A stretch of DNA of 64,000 bases from Pinibacter aurantiacus (GCF_019130065.1 NZ_JAHSPG010000001.1:248001-312000), one strand, 5' to 3'; shown: positions 27,104 to 37,900, counted from the stretch's first letter. Program-made: numbers and translations. Notes: generated from the letters alone by a model not told the origin.

Positions 27104-27369
27104 TTCGCTTCGCGAATTTTAACATGTCGCCCCGCCGGGGCTGGCAATTGGATCGCTGTAACGTAATATTTTCTACTAACGTGTCGCCCCGATGTGGCTT
27201 TGGTGCACCACGATTGAAATCGTCTTTGAAGAGCTGCAAGATTGTTTATGGTACGCAACTTAGAAATCAAACAAAGCCCCAGCGGGGCGAAACGTTAGTA
27301 GCATTTGCAAATCGTAACAAATCAAATACCAGCCCCAGCGGGGCGACATGTTAAAATTCGCGAAGCGAA
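27104..27369. repeat. 266-bp doubly nested inverted-repeat element
   Basis: The outer arms are 41 bp each (27,104-27,144 and 27,329-27,369; start TTCGCTTCGCGAATTTTAAC) and match at 40 of 41 positions. The inner arms are 29 bp each (27,174-27,202 and 27,272-27,300; TACTAACG.. CGCCCCG..GGCTTTG) with a few mismatches. Both arm pairs share the core TCGCCCCG...GGGGC. Open frames inside follow the repeat and are not genes. It has the look of a non-autonomous mobile element or a strongly structured RNA. Confidence 0.88.
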
Positions 27370-27392
27370 AAAACTTCCTGCTACATAAAACA

Positions 27393-27422
27393 ATAAAGCA
27401 GAAGCTTTCGCTTCTGCTTTAT
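27393..27422 (-). terminator. Terminator after the PorE-like gene
   Basis: A perfect 12-bp stem ATAAAGCAGAAG / CTTCTGCTTTAT with a 6-base loop, placed just downstream of the minus-strand PorE-like gene. Confidence 0.75.
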
Positions 27423-27446
27423 CAACCAGTTTGGCCGACCGGTAGT

Positions 27447-29402
27447 TTACTGCAATCTCATTTCAACACGTCTGTTTTTCTCTCTTGCTTCCGGGATATC
27501 TTTACCATCCTTCGTTGTTTCTTTTTCTATCGGTGCACTTTCACCAAAACCTTTCGCTATCAATCTTTCTTTGGCAATGCCCGCTTTCACAAGGTAGTCA
27601 ACGCAAGCGTCGGCACGTTGCTGAGAAAGTTTTTTATTGAAGGCCATTGTACCGATACCATCAGTATGGGCGTCAATTTCAAGTTTTGCATCGGCGTGAT
27701 CTTTTAAGTATGCAGCCACCTCATCCAGGTAAGGATAAGAATCCGGCGTAAGATCTTTTTGCCTGAAAGCAAAATTGATATCGTGCGTTACCAGTGTTTT
27801 CTTTCCTTCGAAGATGTCTTTCTTTACAGCTGTCATGCACACGGCGTTGTTGTAAAGAGTGTCTGCGTCGGTATTTGCGACTGAGATACTCGCTGCTTCA
27901 AAATCTGCTTTGTTCACTTTTAATACAGCCGCTTCGCCCGGAAGAGTTTCAATGATATAATAACCATTGCCGCCGGTAGTTTGAGCACCGATGGTTTTGC
28001 CAGCAGCATTTTGCAATACAATATCTGCATGATCAAGCGGTTCGTTGGTGCTGCAATTCATTACTTTACCTACCAAATATTGCTTGTATGTTTTGTTGAC
28101 AGCAAACAATTCAAGACAGCACTGTGAACTTCTGTCGCTGCTGATCAATGCGTTTTCCAATAGTTTTTTGCCGTTACTGACAAAGTAGATATCATCTTTT
28201 ACCGAGTTAACAGGTGCTCCAATATTTACAGCCTCCGCCCATGTACCGCCTATCTTTCCTGTTGCAGAAAATAAATCAAATCCGCCCATGCCCGTTTTTC
28301 CATTGCTGGCAAATACCAATGTTTTGCTGGCCGCATGATAAAACGGCGCTTCCTCATCTCCTTTCGTATTGATGGCGCTGCCTGCATTTACCGCGTTTCC
28401 CATCACACCGTTTTCTATTGGCGCGAACCAAATATCAAATCCTCCTTTGCCACCCTGGCGATTGCTGGCGAACAATAAATATTTTCCATCGGCTGTAATT
28501 TGAGGTTGCCTGTTGTCTGAGCCCGGATAGTTCACTTGTTCATTCAGCACAACCGGCTCGCTCCAACCGTTTTCAGATTTCGAGCTTTCGTAAATTATGC
28601 CTTGCTTATCGCCAGCGTTGTTATTTGTCCATCTTGTAAAATATACCTTATTGCCATCAGCTGTAAATGTTGCGGTTCCCTGCTCTTTGCCTTTTGCAAA
28701 AGGGACGTTTAATTTTTGCACGTCGCTGTAATCATTTCCCGAAGCCGTGTAAAGATCGTTCACGTGCCCCTGGTTGCTGGTAGAAGTAAACACTACATTG
28801 CTGTTAAGCCAGCCTGCAGCGTAGTTTGCGCCTTCCTTATTAACCTGGCTACTCAATTTATTTACGACAACGTTTGTTGTTTTATTCAGTTCATTTTGAA
28901 TAAAAGTAACATTCGCCAGTTCCTGTTTTGCCTGTTGCAAATAAGCGTCATTCGTTTTATACGAATCGATAAATGTATTGAGCGACTGTTTTGCCTCGGC
29001 GTACTTTCCATTTGCTCTTAATGAAATTGCATACCACAATGTCGACAATGGATATTGAGAAGCAGCTTCCTGCGAAACATTTTTATAGTAACCTTCAGCA
29101 TGTGCATAGTCGTTGATCATTCTGTAACTCTCTGCCAGCTTATATTGCAGATCGACTGTTGCATCGCTCTTTATTACCTTGCCTTCCTTATGTACCTGGT
29201 ATGGTTCAATGCCATAGCCGGAGATATTTTTTCCGGCCAGGTATTTTTCATAATACTGTGCAGCAGAGTTGTAATCTCCTTTTGCATAAAAGCGATCTCC
29301 CGCTCTTTTATAATCCGTAACATATTGCCCTTGCGACATTGTTGAAATGGAAATTGCCGCAGCAATGGCAAGTGTATGATATGTAAATGAAGCTTTGCTC
29401 AT
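27447..29402 (-). CDS. PorE-like OmpA-family protein (TPR, PD40 propeller, CarboxypepD-reg, OmpA)
   Basis: A 651-residue protein; I use the ATG of MSKASFTYHTLAIAAAISIS because it begins a signal peptide ending SQGQ. The order of parts is: TPR-like helices (~25-160, YKRAGDRFYAKGDYNSAAQY; YAHAEGYYKNVSQEA); a PD40/WD40-like propeller (~200-420, ADGKYLLFASNRQGGKGGFD; KTLVFASNGKTGMGGFDLF); a regulatory-like beta domain (~445-520); and OmpA peptidoglycan-binding domain (~534-651, LEIDAHTDGIGTMAFNKKLS; ERLIAKGFGESAP; REKNRRVEMRLQ). This is the architecture of PorE of the type IX secretion system, which ties the outer-membrane machine to peptidoglycan. It follows PorP/SprF by 77 bp. Many paralogues exist per genome, so it may be dedicated to the cargo upstream. 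Confidence 0.88.
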   Translation of the reverse strand: MSKASFTYHTLAIAAAISISTMSQGQYVTDYKRAGDRFYAKGDYNSAAQYYEKYLAGKNISGYGIEPYQVHKEGKVIKSDATVDLQYKLAESYRMINDYAHAEGYYKNVSQEAASQYPLSTLWYAISLRANGKYAEAKQSLNTFIDSYKTNDAYLQQAKQELANVTFIQNELNKTTNVVVNKLSSQVNKEGANYAAGWLNSNVVFTSTSNQGHVNDLYTASGNDYSDVQKLNVPFAKGKEQGTATFTADGNKVYFTRWTNNNAGDKQGIIYESSKSENGWSEPVVLNEQVNYPGSDNRQPQITADGKYLLFASNRQGGKGGFDIWFAPIENGVMGNAVNAGSAINTKGDEEAPFYHAASKTLVFASNGKTGMGGFDLFSATGKIGGTWAEAVNIGAPVNSVKDDIYFVSNGKKLLENALISSDRSSQCCLELFAVNKTYKQYLVGKVMNCSTNEPLDHADIVLQNAAGKTIGAQTTGGNGYYIIETLPGEAAVLKVNKADFEAASISVANTDADTLYNNAVCMTAVKKDIFEGKKTLVTHDINFAFRQKDLTPDSYPYLDEVAAYLKDHADAKLEIDAHTDGIGTMAFNKKLSQQRADACVDYLVKAGIAKERLIAKGFGESAPIEKETTKDGKDIPEAREKNRRVEMRLQ

Positions 29403-29479
29403 GTAAATAGTATTTGTGAAATGCTTTTCAACCAATTTCACCAAAAGCATTCAATGAAATAATGTGTGATGGTAAGTGA

Positions 29480-30484
29480 TTATAATCTTGGGCAAACAAA
29501 TGGTATCGCTTCTGCTTTCCCCTTTCTTCCGGAAAACGTTAATGACAATTCGAAGCTGTTTGCCTTGCCTGCAACTTTCGACAGATCTGAAGTTGTTACA
29601 TCGTAGGAAAGGCCAAGCAAAAAGTTTTTATAATACACTCCAACGTAGGGCGATATTGCGTCTTTGATGCGATAGTTTGCACCCAACAGAAAATCAGCTT
29701 CTTCGTTTACACGCATTTGTGCGTAGGCGCCCAACATCTTTTCTTCAGCAGCGCCCTGGCGCATGTACAAAAGGTTTGGTGTTAAACTAAAATTTTCCGC
29801 CAACGATAATTTTACACCACCGTGTGCCGTGTAACGGATGGGCAATTTCTTATCATAGCCGCCGGAGATAAACGGATCGGAAGGTTGTGTAAGATGATAC
29901 GCTGAGAAGCCAACGAATACATTTGCTTTTTTGTCTGGAGTCGCATCATAATACATGATACCAGCACCGGCATCAAGGGCCGATGCAGAAGTTTTTGCAA
30001 GCGCCTCGCCTGTACCCATTGTTGGATCAAACCCTGTGGCTGCATTCCACTGCTCGCCTGTCTGGAATTTGGACTGATCAAATCTGCGATTGATCAAACC
30101 CAGAGAAATGCCCATGCTGATTCTCTGGTTACCATCTTTACCAAAGCGAACACCGTTGTAAGCCATCGACGCATAACCTGTAAGATAGTTGTAACCGCCG
30201 TTGCCTGCTGTCTGGTTCATGATGTTGATGCCAAGGCTCAATTTGTTGTCAAGTGCTACATCTGCAGACACGCCCGGTGTTGAAAACGGACTGCTTATAT
30301 TGCCCCACTGGCTTCTGTAAATGGCTGTAACACGATAGTCGCCATCCATTACGCCTGTAAGACCCGGGTTAAGGTATAGGGGGTACGCATAGTATTGCGA
30401 AAAATGCGGATCGGTTTGTGCCTTTGCTCCAATGCCGGCAAACAGCATTACGAGTGAGCAGGTTACCAGGTAGATCTTTTTCAT
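29480..30484 (-). CDS. PorP/SprF-family type IX secretion outer-membrane protein
   Basis: A 334-residue protein with signal peptide 1-23 (ending IGAKAQ) and the family signature DPHFSQYYAYPLYLNPGLTG right after it. An alternating pattern of short beta strands (YRVTAIYRSQWGN; LSLGINIMNQTAG; ISMGISLGLINRRFD; FLLGLSYDVTTSDL) fits an outer-membrane barrel. PorP/SprF proteins work with type B T9SS cargo: SprF is needed to put SprB on the Flavobacterium surface. The gene directly upstream encodes such a cargo, and the PorE-like gene follows, so the three look like one unit. The C-terminal tail PFVCPRL is slightly longer than usual. Confidence 0.93.
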   Translation of the reverse strand: MKKIYLVTCSLVMLFAGIGAKAQTDPHFSQYYAYPLYLNPGLTGVMDGDYRVTAIYRSQWGNISSPFSTPGVSADVALDNKLSLGINIMNQTAGNGGYNYLTGYASMAYNGVRFGKDGNQRISMGISLGLINRRFDQSKFQTGEQWNAATGFDPTMGTGEALAKTSASALDAGAGIMYYDATPDKKANVFVGFSAYHLTQPSDPFISGGYDKKLPIRYTAHGGVKLSLAENFSLTPNLLYMRQGAAEEKMLGAYAQMRVNEEADFLLGANYRIKDAISPYVGVYYKNFLLGLSYDVTTSDLSKVAGKANSFELSLTFSGRKGKAEAIPFVCPRL

Positions 30485-30524
30485 TGCAGTTAATATTTTG
30501 GTGAACGTTGTTACTTTTTTGGAA

Positions 30525-30554
30525 GCTTACCGGCAACGGTTGTTACCGGCAAGC
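30525..30554. promoter_or_regulatory. Imperfect hairpin between cargo 1 and PorP/SprF
   Basis: GCTTACCGG is followed at a distance by CCGGCAAGC, with inner CAACGGTTGTTA. It forms an imperfect stem in the 101-bp gap with no T run on the transcribed strand, so it is a possible processing or stability element and not a terminator. Confidence 0.4.
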
Positions 30555-30585
30555 AATGGACTTACTGTGATTATAAATGGGTCGG

Positions 30586-33500
30586 TTATCTTATGAGGTT
30601 GAGTGAACCTTTTTTGACCATGTCAGTACCGTCTGTAAGTTTAAGAGTGATCACATAGACATACACTCCCACTGGTTGTGCCTGTCCGTTATAGGTTCCA
30701 TCCCATCCTTTTTCTTTCGTTGTTGATTCAAATATTTTCTCGCCCCACTGGTTAAATACCATCATTTTCGAAGAGGCAATGGTGTTGCCGTACACTTTGA
30801 AAATATCGTTCTTGCCATCATTGTTTGGAGTAAATGTATTTGGTACAAAAACACTGTTACCCAATGTGCGGCCTGAGATCCAGTTTGACAAAGCTTCCTG
30901 GCAATCTGTAACGCCCACTGCTTTCACAATAATGCCGGCAGTGTCCATGGCATTCAAACCATTTATTGTATGCGTCAATCCTGCTACACCGGAAGAAGGC
31001 GTGGTGAAATTGATACCATCTCTTGAAACTTTGTAACCTGTTGCACCAGGCACTGAAGCCCACTTGAAGCGTATGTAATCTGCACCTGCTGTATCTAATG
31101 AAGCAACAGGATTCGTCAGTTTTTGATACGCAACACCTTTGGCTTGTGTACGTGATTTGTCTGTACAACCCATGTTGGTGATTGCTTCTACCCAATAGAA
31201 AACAGGTGTTGTAAGATTGTCTACCTTGTATGAAGTAGCTGTGGTTACGAGGTTTCCGTCGGTAGCAGCGTCGTACCATTTATAGCTTACCGTTGCTTCA
31301 GCATCTTTAATTTGGAATGTCACCGAACTTCCTGAACAAACAGTTATTGAGTCCTGTACAAATGTTGCTTTAGGGAAAGAAGAGCAACCAAATTCGTACG
31401 CACCAATATCAGGTTTTGTTGCAGGGCGTGTTAAACCTTTGATGTCTGTTGTAATGCCAGTCACTGTTTTTCCTAAATCATTAAAAACAGTTGACGAAGG
31501 CTTCAGGTTACCACTTGCAGGCTGCTCGTACACAGGATCGATAGCTACAGAGTTTGTATCCTGCAGGCTCGCTGCTTTCCAGTCTTTCAGCAATGCATAG
31601 TCTGTTCCATTGATGTAACCAGTTTTCACACCTCCTGTTGTTGAAATAAAATAGTTGTTATTGTCGGCTGAAAAAACAGTTGTCGCAGTACGCATTGAAA
31701 TCGCGTGGCTTGTTGTTGAAGTTTTTCTTCTAAGCGTAAAATTGTTATTCTTCAACTCAATGCCTGTTGCATCGCCGGTTTGATAAAAACCGTATGTTGC
31801 TCTTGCAACGGAAACTGTTGTATCATCTAATGAAACGGTGTTGTAATAATACAAGGCAGAACTTGAACTACTGTTGTAGAAACCGTATTGCGGGCCCGCT
31901 CCAAAGAAATTATAGATCTGGTTGTTGCTTATTGTTGCCGGTGAAGTGCTCGAAATGTAAACGCCATAAGCTGTGCTGGTGTTGGTAAGCGCTCCGGCAA
32001 AAAGGTCATGTATCTTGTTTTTAGAAACAAACATGTTGGTTGTTGTACCAATCGATCTTACACCATAAGAGTTGGTTGTTTTTGTAACCGTCGGTTTGCT
32101 GATATCGTTGCCTTCTATCACAAGGCCGTCAGTTCCGTATGTGTACACACCATCTTCATAGAAGTCAAGGATTGTGTTGTTGGTAAACTTGTTGTTCTTA
32201 GCCAACTGATCGGTGCCTGGCGCTCCTACCATTGAAATGCCGTAATAACCACCAGTTATTTTATTGCTGTCAATTACGTTGTTATCACAAAGTGATATCG
32301 CTGAACCTGTAGAACTATTTGCGGCTCCGTTTATCACAACTCCTGCAAAGTTGCTTGAGCTTTGGTTCGTTAACACATTGATCGTACAATTCTTGATTAC
32401 GTTAAAATCTGCGTCGTTCAGCATTTGTACTCCAATGCCATAGTTAGAAGTACTGGTTGCTTCTGCAACAATTTTCAGTCCGTCAAACACGATATAATCT
32501 GCACCATCCAGTTTCACAGTAGCTCTTTGATTGGTATTGGTTGAAAGATAAGTAAGCGTTTCACCATTCCCTTTGAATGTTACAGTATTGGTTGGAGAAG
32601 TATTTGCAATTGCTTTAACGATCACTTGTTCATTGTATGGACCGGACCCCGGTGCTACATCGAACACAACAGGACCGCCAACTCCACAACCCATTGAAAG
32701 AAGCGCATCATTAAAACTCTTGAAGTTTTTATTGGCTGTTGGCAAAGCTGAATTGATGGTGTAAGTACCGGCTGGCAAAGCAGGGTTCACAATTACCTGG
32801 ATAGGATCGCTGTACACTTTAGAAGTTCCGCAGGTAATTTCAGCACGGTAGTAAACCGTTGCTGTCGGATTGATTTGCGTGGCAGGATAAGCCAAAGCGC
32901 TTCCAATGTTTGTGTAAGTCCCGTTTTGCGTATCGCTTGTTTGCCACTGATATGTTTGTCCGCTGCCAACTGAATTTCCGTTTACGTTCAACACCAAAGG
33001 ATTGTTTACGCAAATGGTTGTCCCCGGTAAAATTTTAGTTGTACCTGCCGTAACCGGTGAAGTACATGGAGGCGTAAGAAATTCATAAGCGCCAACATCC
33101 GGGTGGTCCTGGTCTCTTGTTGCACCTACGATATCTTTTGCCAGACCAACGTTTAGGCCCATGTTATCAATCGCAGGATTGGTAGGCATATAGTTTCCGT
33201 TGGCTGCATTTGTAAACACCGGATCAGCAGAAGCAGATTGAAAGTCAATGCCCGCGGCTGTTTGCATAGCAGCAAGCGTCGAATACCTCGTACCTCCGAT
33301 GGAGCTGATACTTGCTCCGCTACCTGCAACATTGTAAACGTTTCGATCAATATTTACACGTGTTCCGTTCTTCTCCATATACAATCCAATCTTTCTTCCG
33401 GTACCACCACGTGTGACATTGGCAATGTTATTTTGCATGGTCACATTTGTCAACGCACCTTCAAAAAAGTAAGCCCTCGATTCAGAAGTTGTTGTTGCTG

Positions 33501-34593
33501 CATCATCCAATGACACTGTATTGTGAAACAACTTCACATAGCTTGCCGTACTTATTTTAATACCGTATTGTGTGGCAGGCGCTTTAAAACCATACACGAG
33601 ATTGTTGGCAACAATCGTTTCATTGTCAGACACCGCATATGAGTAACTTATACTGATACCAGTGGATTCATAGAACCCACTCACAAAAGCAGCGTCAGGA
33701 TAAAAATCATGAATGCGGTTATTCCGGATGATCGTTTTATAATTGGTCTCCGTCATGTTGATACCGGAGATAGAATAACCCGTTGCAGCAGGGCATGTGA
33801 TTTCGTTACCGTCTATAATGGTATTGATACCCCCTGCCAAATAAATCCCCGCTTCCTGTGCGTTGATAATTTTGTTGTTTAATATCTGGTTGTACGAGAT
33901 AAAATATTTGGGATCGCCGTAACCTGTTACATAACCAGTGAAGCTCCAAACCATAATACCATCATTACCACCAATGATTGTGTTGTTGGCAATGATATTG
34001 CTGTCACATCTGCTGGCGCCAAGATCGCTGCCCAACTCATCTGAACCATTGATCACGATACCACTTGTATTTTGCGCAGAAGGCTGTTTAAACGGAATGT
34101 CCACTGTACACTTCCTTACAGTGTTATGATCTGAATTGCGCACGAGATGAAAACCATAGCCAAATTCATCGTAAGTACTTACCTGTGGTTTTACGATAAG
34201 GCTATCAAATGTTACCCAGTTGGTACTGTCAAACTTAACACCCGCGCGGTTGTAAGAGTTGGTGGAATTAAATGTAAGCACAACACCGTTACAATTAAAT
34301 GTAATCGAGTTCGTAGCAGAGGCACCTTTCACATTTCCAATCACTACCTGCTCGGTATAGGGACCGCTACCCGGTGCTACATCAAACGTTACGGCACCAT
34401 TCACACCATTTGCAAGCGAAAACACCGCTTCTGCAAATGTTTGAAAGTTTTTTCCTGAAGTGGGCAATGCTGAGTTGATGGTAAATTTTCCTGAGACAGG
34501 ACTTGTTTGTGCGCTGCTCTCATTAAAGGCGGAGCTTATAAGAATGGCACATAAAAAAATACTTACCTGCAAAAGATGCTTAGCTTTTCTCAT
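30586..34593 (-). CDS. T9SS type B cargo: duplicated beta-helix surface protein with gliding-type C-terminal domain (cargo 1)
   Basis: A 1335-residue protein starting MRKAKHLLQVSIFLCAILIS with signal peptide to ~29 (SSAQ). An in-frame TTG upstream is unlikely. Two homologous ~450-residue halves follow. Each begins with TINSALPT..KNF, then VTFDVAPGSGPYTEQVV or VVFDVAPGSGPYNEQVI, runs through parallel beta-helix repeats (NNTIIGGNDGIMVW; NKIHDLFAG) and ends PDVGAYEF or PDIGAYEF. An Ig-like module (TICVNNPLVLNVNGNSVG, YQWQTSDTQNGTY) joins them. After a second Ig-like stretch and an Fn3-like stretch comes the type B domain (VFVPNTFTPNNDGKNDIFKV; VFNQWGEKIFE; GVYVYVITLKLTDG). Role: cell-surface adhesion or glycan binding, by analogy. 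Confidence 0.9.
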   Translation of the reverse strand: MRKAKHLLQVSIFLCAILISSAFNESSAQTSPVSGKFTINSALPTSGKNFQTFAEAVFSLANGVNGAVTFDVAPGSGPYTEQVVIGNVKGASATNSITFNCNGVVLTFNSTNSYNRAGVKFDSTNWVTFDSLIVKPQVSTYDEFGYGFHLVRNSDHNTVRKCTVDIPFKQPSAQNTSGIVINGSDELGSDLGASRCDSNIIANNTIIGGNDGIMVWSFTGYVTGYGDPKYFISYNQILNNKIINAQEAGIYLAGGINTIIDGNEITCPAATGYSISGINMTETNYKTIIRNNRIHDFYPDAAFVSGFYESTGISISYSYAVSDNETIVANNLVYGFKAPATQYGIKISTASYVKLFHNTVSLDDAATTTSESRAYFFEGALTNVTMQNNIANVTRGGTGRKIGLYMEKNGTRVNIDRNVYNVAGSGASISSIGGTRYSTLAAMQTAAGIDFQSASADPVFTNAANGNYMPTNPAIDNMGLNVGLAKDIVGATRDQDHPDVGAYEFLTPPCTSPVTAGTTKILPGTTICVNNPLVLNVNGNSVGSGQTYQWQTSDTQNGTYTNIGSALAYPATQINPTATVYYRAEITCGTSKVYSDPIQVIVNPALPAGTYTINSALPTANKNFKSFNDALLSMGCGVGGPVVFDVAPGSGPYNEQVIVKAIANTSPTNTVTFKGNGETLTYLSTNTNQRATVKLDGADYIVFDGLKIVAEATSTSNYGIGVQMLNDADFNVIKNCTINVLTNQSSSNFAGVVINGAANSSTGSAISLCDNNVIDSNKITGGYYGISMVGAPGTDQLAKNNKFTNNTILDFYEDGVYTYGTDGLVIEGNDISKPTVTKTTNSYGVRSIGTTTNMFVSKNKIHDLFAGALTNTSTAYGVYISSTSPATISNNQIYNFFGAGPQYGFYNSSSSSALYYYNTVSLDDTTVSVARATYGFYQTGDATGIELKNNNFTLRRKTSTTSHAISMRTATTVFSADNNNYFISTTGGVKTGYINGTDYALLKDWKAASLQDTNSVAIDPVYEQPASGNLKPSSTVFNDLGKTVTGITTDIKGLTRPATKPDIGAYEFGCSSFPKATFVQDSITVCSGSSVTFQIKDAEATVSYKWYDAATDGNLVTTATSYKVDNLTTPVFYWVEAITNMGCTDKSRTQAKGVAYQKLTNPVASLDTAGADYIRFKWASVPGATGYKVSRDGINFTTPSSGVAGLTHTINGLNAMDTAGIIVKAVGVTDCQEALSNWISGRTLGNSVFVPNTFTPNNDGKNDIFKVYGNTIASSKMMVFNQWGEKIFESTTKEKGWDGTYNGQAQPVGVYVYVITLKLTDGTDMVKKGSLNLIR

Positions 34594-34868
34594 AACAGAA
34601 CAAAAATTGTTGGTTTCTAAACGGCTCATCGTCTACCGAAAAACACAAAGATTTTTCGTTGCTTTTCCTTGCCTATGCTTGTTTTGGTTATCCTCGTAAA
34701 ATTATCTTAGTAACATTATAATAACATGATGGAAAGTCGCCTAAATAAAAAACAGGAGTAAACCACTAGTGAATTAGGAATTAAGAATTGGACTATTCAA
34801 CGCACACGATACAAACATAAGATGGGGCCTGTTACACATTCAAACCTCAAACTTTATAGTTTTCATTC
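34594..34868. other. Gap between the two type B cargo genes
   Basis: No gene is seen. The sequence is AT-rich with a GAATTAGGAATTAAGAATT stretch at ~34,771. It should hold the cargo 1 promoter; no clear match to the Bacteroidetes consensus was found. Confidence 0.5.
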
Positions 34869-34903
34869 ATAACTCTCAACTCTCAACTCTCCATTCTCAA
34901 CTT
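34869..34903. repeat. Single word-repeat arm, (CTCTCAA/CTCTCCA)n family
   Basis: AACTCTCAACTCTCAACTCTCC runs up to the stop codon of the PKD cargo gene. The same words form both arms at 47.7-47.9 kb. A full opposite arm is missing here. Confidence 0.75.
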
Positions 34904-37900
34904 ATCTAACGATCACAACACTTCCCGAAAGCCTGCCATAGCCCTTCGCGTTCGGAGCAATGATGTAATAGTAAGCGCCTACCGGTAATGGCGATCCGTT
35001 AAGCGTTCCATCCCATGGCACGCTGTATCCTTTTGATCTGAATATAACCTGCCCCCACCGGTTGAACACTTCAACAGATGATTCCTGGTAATCCGACAAT
35101 CCCGGTATGATCCATTTATCATTTACGCCATCGCCGTTTGGAGAAAACGCGTTGGGAATTTTCAATTCTCTGAAAACCTTTACCAATACGCTATCTGTGC
35201 TGCTGCAATGTGCTGCGTTGGTTGCGGTGATATAAAACTCCTGGGAGTTCATGGGCGATGCCTGCGGGCGTAAAACTGTTGCAGACGACAGGTATTGCGC
35301 GGGTGTCCATTGAATGGAAGCTTGCGCATCATCTACATTTGCCTGTAGCGTGACAGGGCGTGCGGGCTCTGTCAATACATCCGGACCAGCATCCACCAAA
35401 GGTTTTCTGTTGATCGCCACTGTTTGTTCAGCTTCATCCGACATGCAGCCTTCATCGTTCACACTGAGTGTGACAGCATATGATCCGCCGCCGGCAAATG
35501 TTTTAACAGGCCCTGCGACCGTATTGTGTGTGCCATCTCCAAAGTTCCACTCCCATTTGGCAGACTCGGCATTGCTAACTTTACTGTTGTTGATAAATGA
35601 AATAGCACTGCCTTCGCAAAGGATTGTTTCTTTTATACCAAAACTTGCAACAGGTTTATCAACGAAATGACTCAAGGACTGAGTTGCAGTATCTGCACAA
35701 CCAAAAGAAGATTTGGCAATTAAACTCACTGTATAATTTTTTGCCGTTGTGTATACATGGGAGGCGTTTTGATCTGCAGAGAAATTACCATCGCCAAAGT
35801 TCCATGCATATTGCAACGAACTATTTGCTTCGTTGATGGTCGATTGATTGGTGAAAGCAGCTATGCCGCCTGGCATACAAACAACATCGGGCAATTTGAA
35901 CGAAGACGTTGGCAATACTTGAATACTGACGTTTCCGGTAGTATCTCCCACGCATCCGTCCACCGTTCTTACGACTGAAAAATTCACATCATACTTGCCA
36001 GCAGCTTTGTACAACTTTGAAGGATTCTGAACACTTGAAATAGATGCATCTCCAAACTTCCAATTCCAGCCAGACATGCCCGTTTCGGCTGTTGCGTCTT
36101 TGAAATAGGCGGTATCTCCTGCACAAACCTCTTTCACTGAAAACTGCGCCTGTGGCCCTTTTTGAATAGGTATTTTGACGCTCACCAATTCTTCATGACT
36201 ACAATTATCAATTTGCATGTCGCTGATAATAACCGGAATGACTACGTCTGCGAGCGTATCTACAAAACATTGTTTGTCGAATTCGTATGTGTAATATGTT
36301 TTTCCATTGATCACTTGCGAACCTGTTGGCACAGGGTTGTTAACCGTAACATCCTGCGATGGTGTTATGTGGCTCGCTTTACTAAACTGCCATGTAAGTG
36401 ATGACGGCTGATAAATGGTTTTGATGGAAATTTTAAACGGCGTCTTCGGACATGTATAGGCACTCGATCCTCCATTTTGTGATTGCACATTATTGATCTG
36501 CGAAATCGTTGTAAGGTTGTTTACGTAAGTACCTGTGTTGTATCCATACGATTCCACATAACCAAGCCCATAGGTGATGGCCGTAAACGCAGAGTCACTT
36601 TGAATGGTGTGCTGCATTGGCTGCGTTGGCATCTTCTTTACAACAACTGTATAGCCAGCGAGGTTGGGATGCGTATAGCTATAATCAACAGCCGGGCTTC
36701 CATCTATCTTTAACGTTGATAGCCCTCCATTGGGCACAATCATCGTAAGGTAATTCGTTCCGATGGCTTCTTTATTGGTATTATAAAACGCAGCTTTGTT
36801 AATGGCTTGCTCCAAGGGACTTAGGTAAAACATTTCAGGATCGCCATCGCCTGTAGTGCTACAGGCACCGGATGAAGGAATGAATTGCGCCACCATCACA
36901 GGTTTGTTTGCTGTGATGTTATCTGCCCCTGATGATGAAAATTCGTAGAAACTATTATTGGTAATGCCAGATAACACTGCGCCATTGCGACGTACAAGCG
37001 TGTTCAAATCTTTCACGTACACCCTGAATTTATTGGTATTGAGCACCGATGGCCCATCTGTGGAAGAAGTAACGGCCGTGAGATATTGCATGCCCCAGGC
37101 ACTTACCGGAAACACTTCCTGCATTATAAAGTCGCCCCCGCCACCGAAACTTACAGGGCAAATATAACTTCTGCTGCTACCGGAAAAAACGCCGATAGGA
37201 TGACATATACCATCAGAGCCTTCGATGGATTGTATTTTGCTTCCCGACATATCATTGCCTCTGCCATTGCCCAAACCCACGCCCATCACGTTATAGATCT
37301 GCCCTTTCTTCAGGTTCACCTCAAATGGTACGCCTTGGGGTTTGCCGCCAACGGTTGGCTTCGACGGTGTTATGCGCACGGTTGTATTGTTTTCAGATGC
37401 TACTACAAAAAACCATGAGTAGCAACCATCTTCGTAATTCTGCTCACTATTTAATGAAATGTATGTATAGCCGTATGATTCAACAGGCAAGAGCATTGCA
37501 GCGCCTGAGCTGTTTTGTCCGTACACATGCGCATATGCCACGATGGGAACATCACTTTCGATGTGAATGCCTTTGTCGGACAATCCCTCATTCAGCAGGC
37601 GACAATCTTCTGCACCGGTTTTAGGAATAAGATCAGAAGGCATTACGGTATTGGCAGGTATGGAATAGGTTTTTACCCAGCTTGTACCATTGATGCTCAC
37701 TTTTACATTTGCCGCTTGCTCAGCACTTAAATACAAAACCATTTGCTGGCTATTCGGGGCTACATTGTAATTGAACAGATGATTGTGACCATAACCGATC
37801 CAGAATTCTTTTCCTTTGTTGGAAAAGTTTTGCGAGTACATTGACAGGGGAATCGATAACAAAAAGAGAATCAATATTTTCCTGCAGTGCTTTTGCCATG

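Noticed and set aside
27079-27354. Two small frames (63 and 76 codons) in the 266-bp element
   Set aside because: Both simply follow the inverted repeats; no transposase or toxin features.
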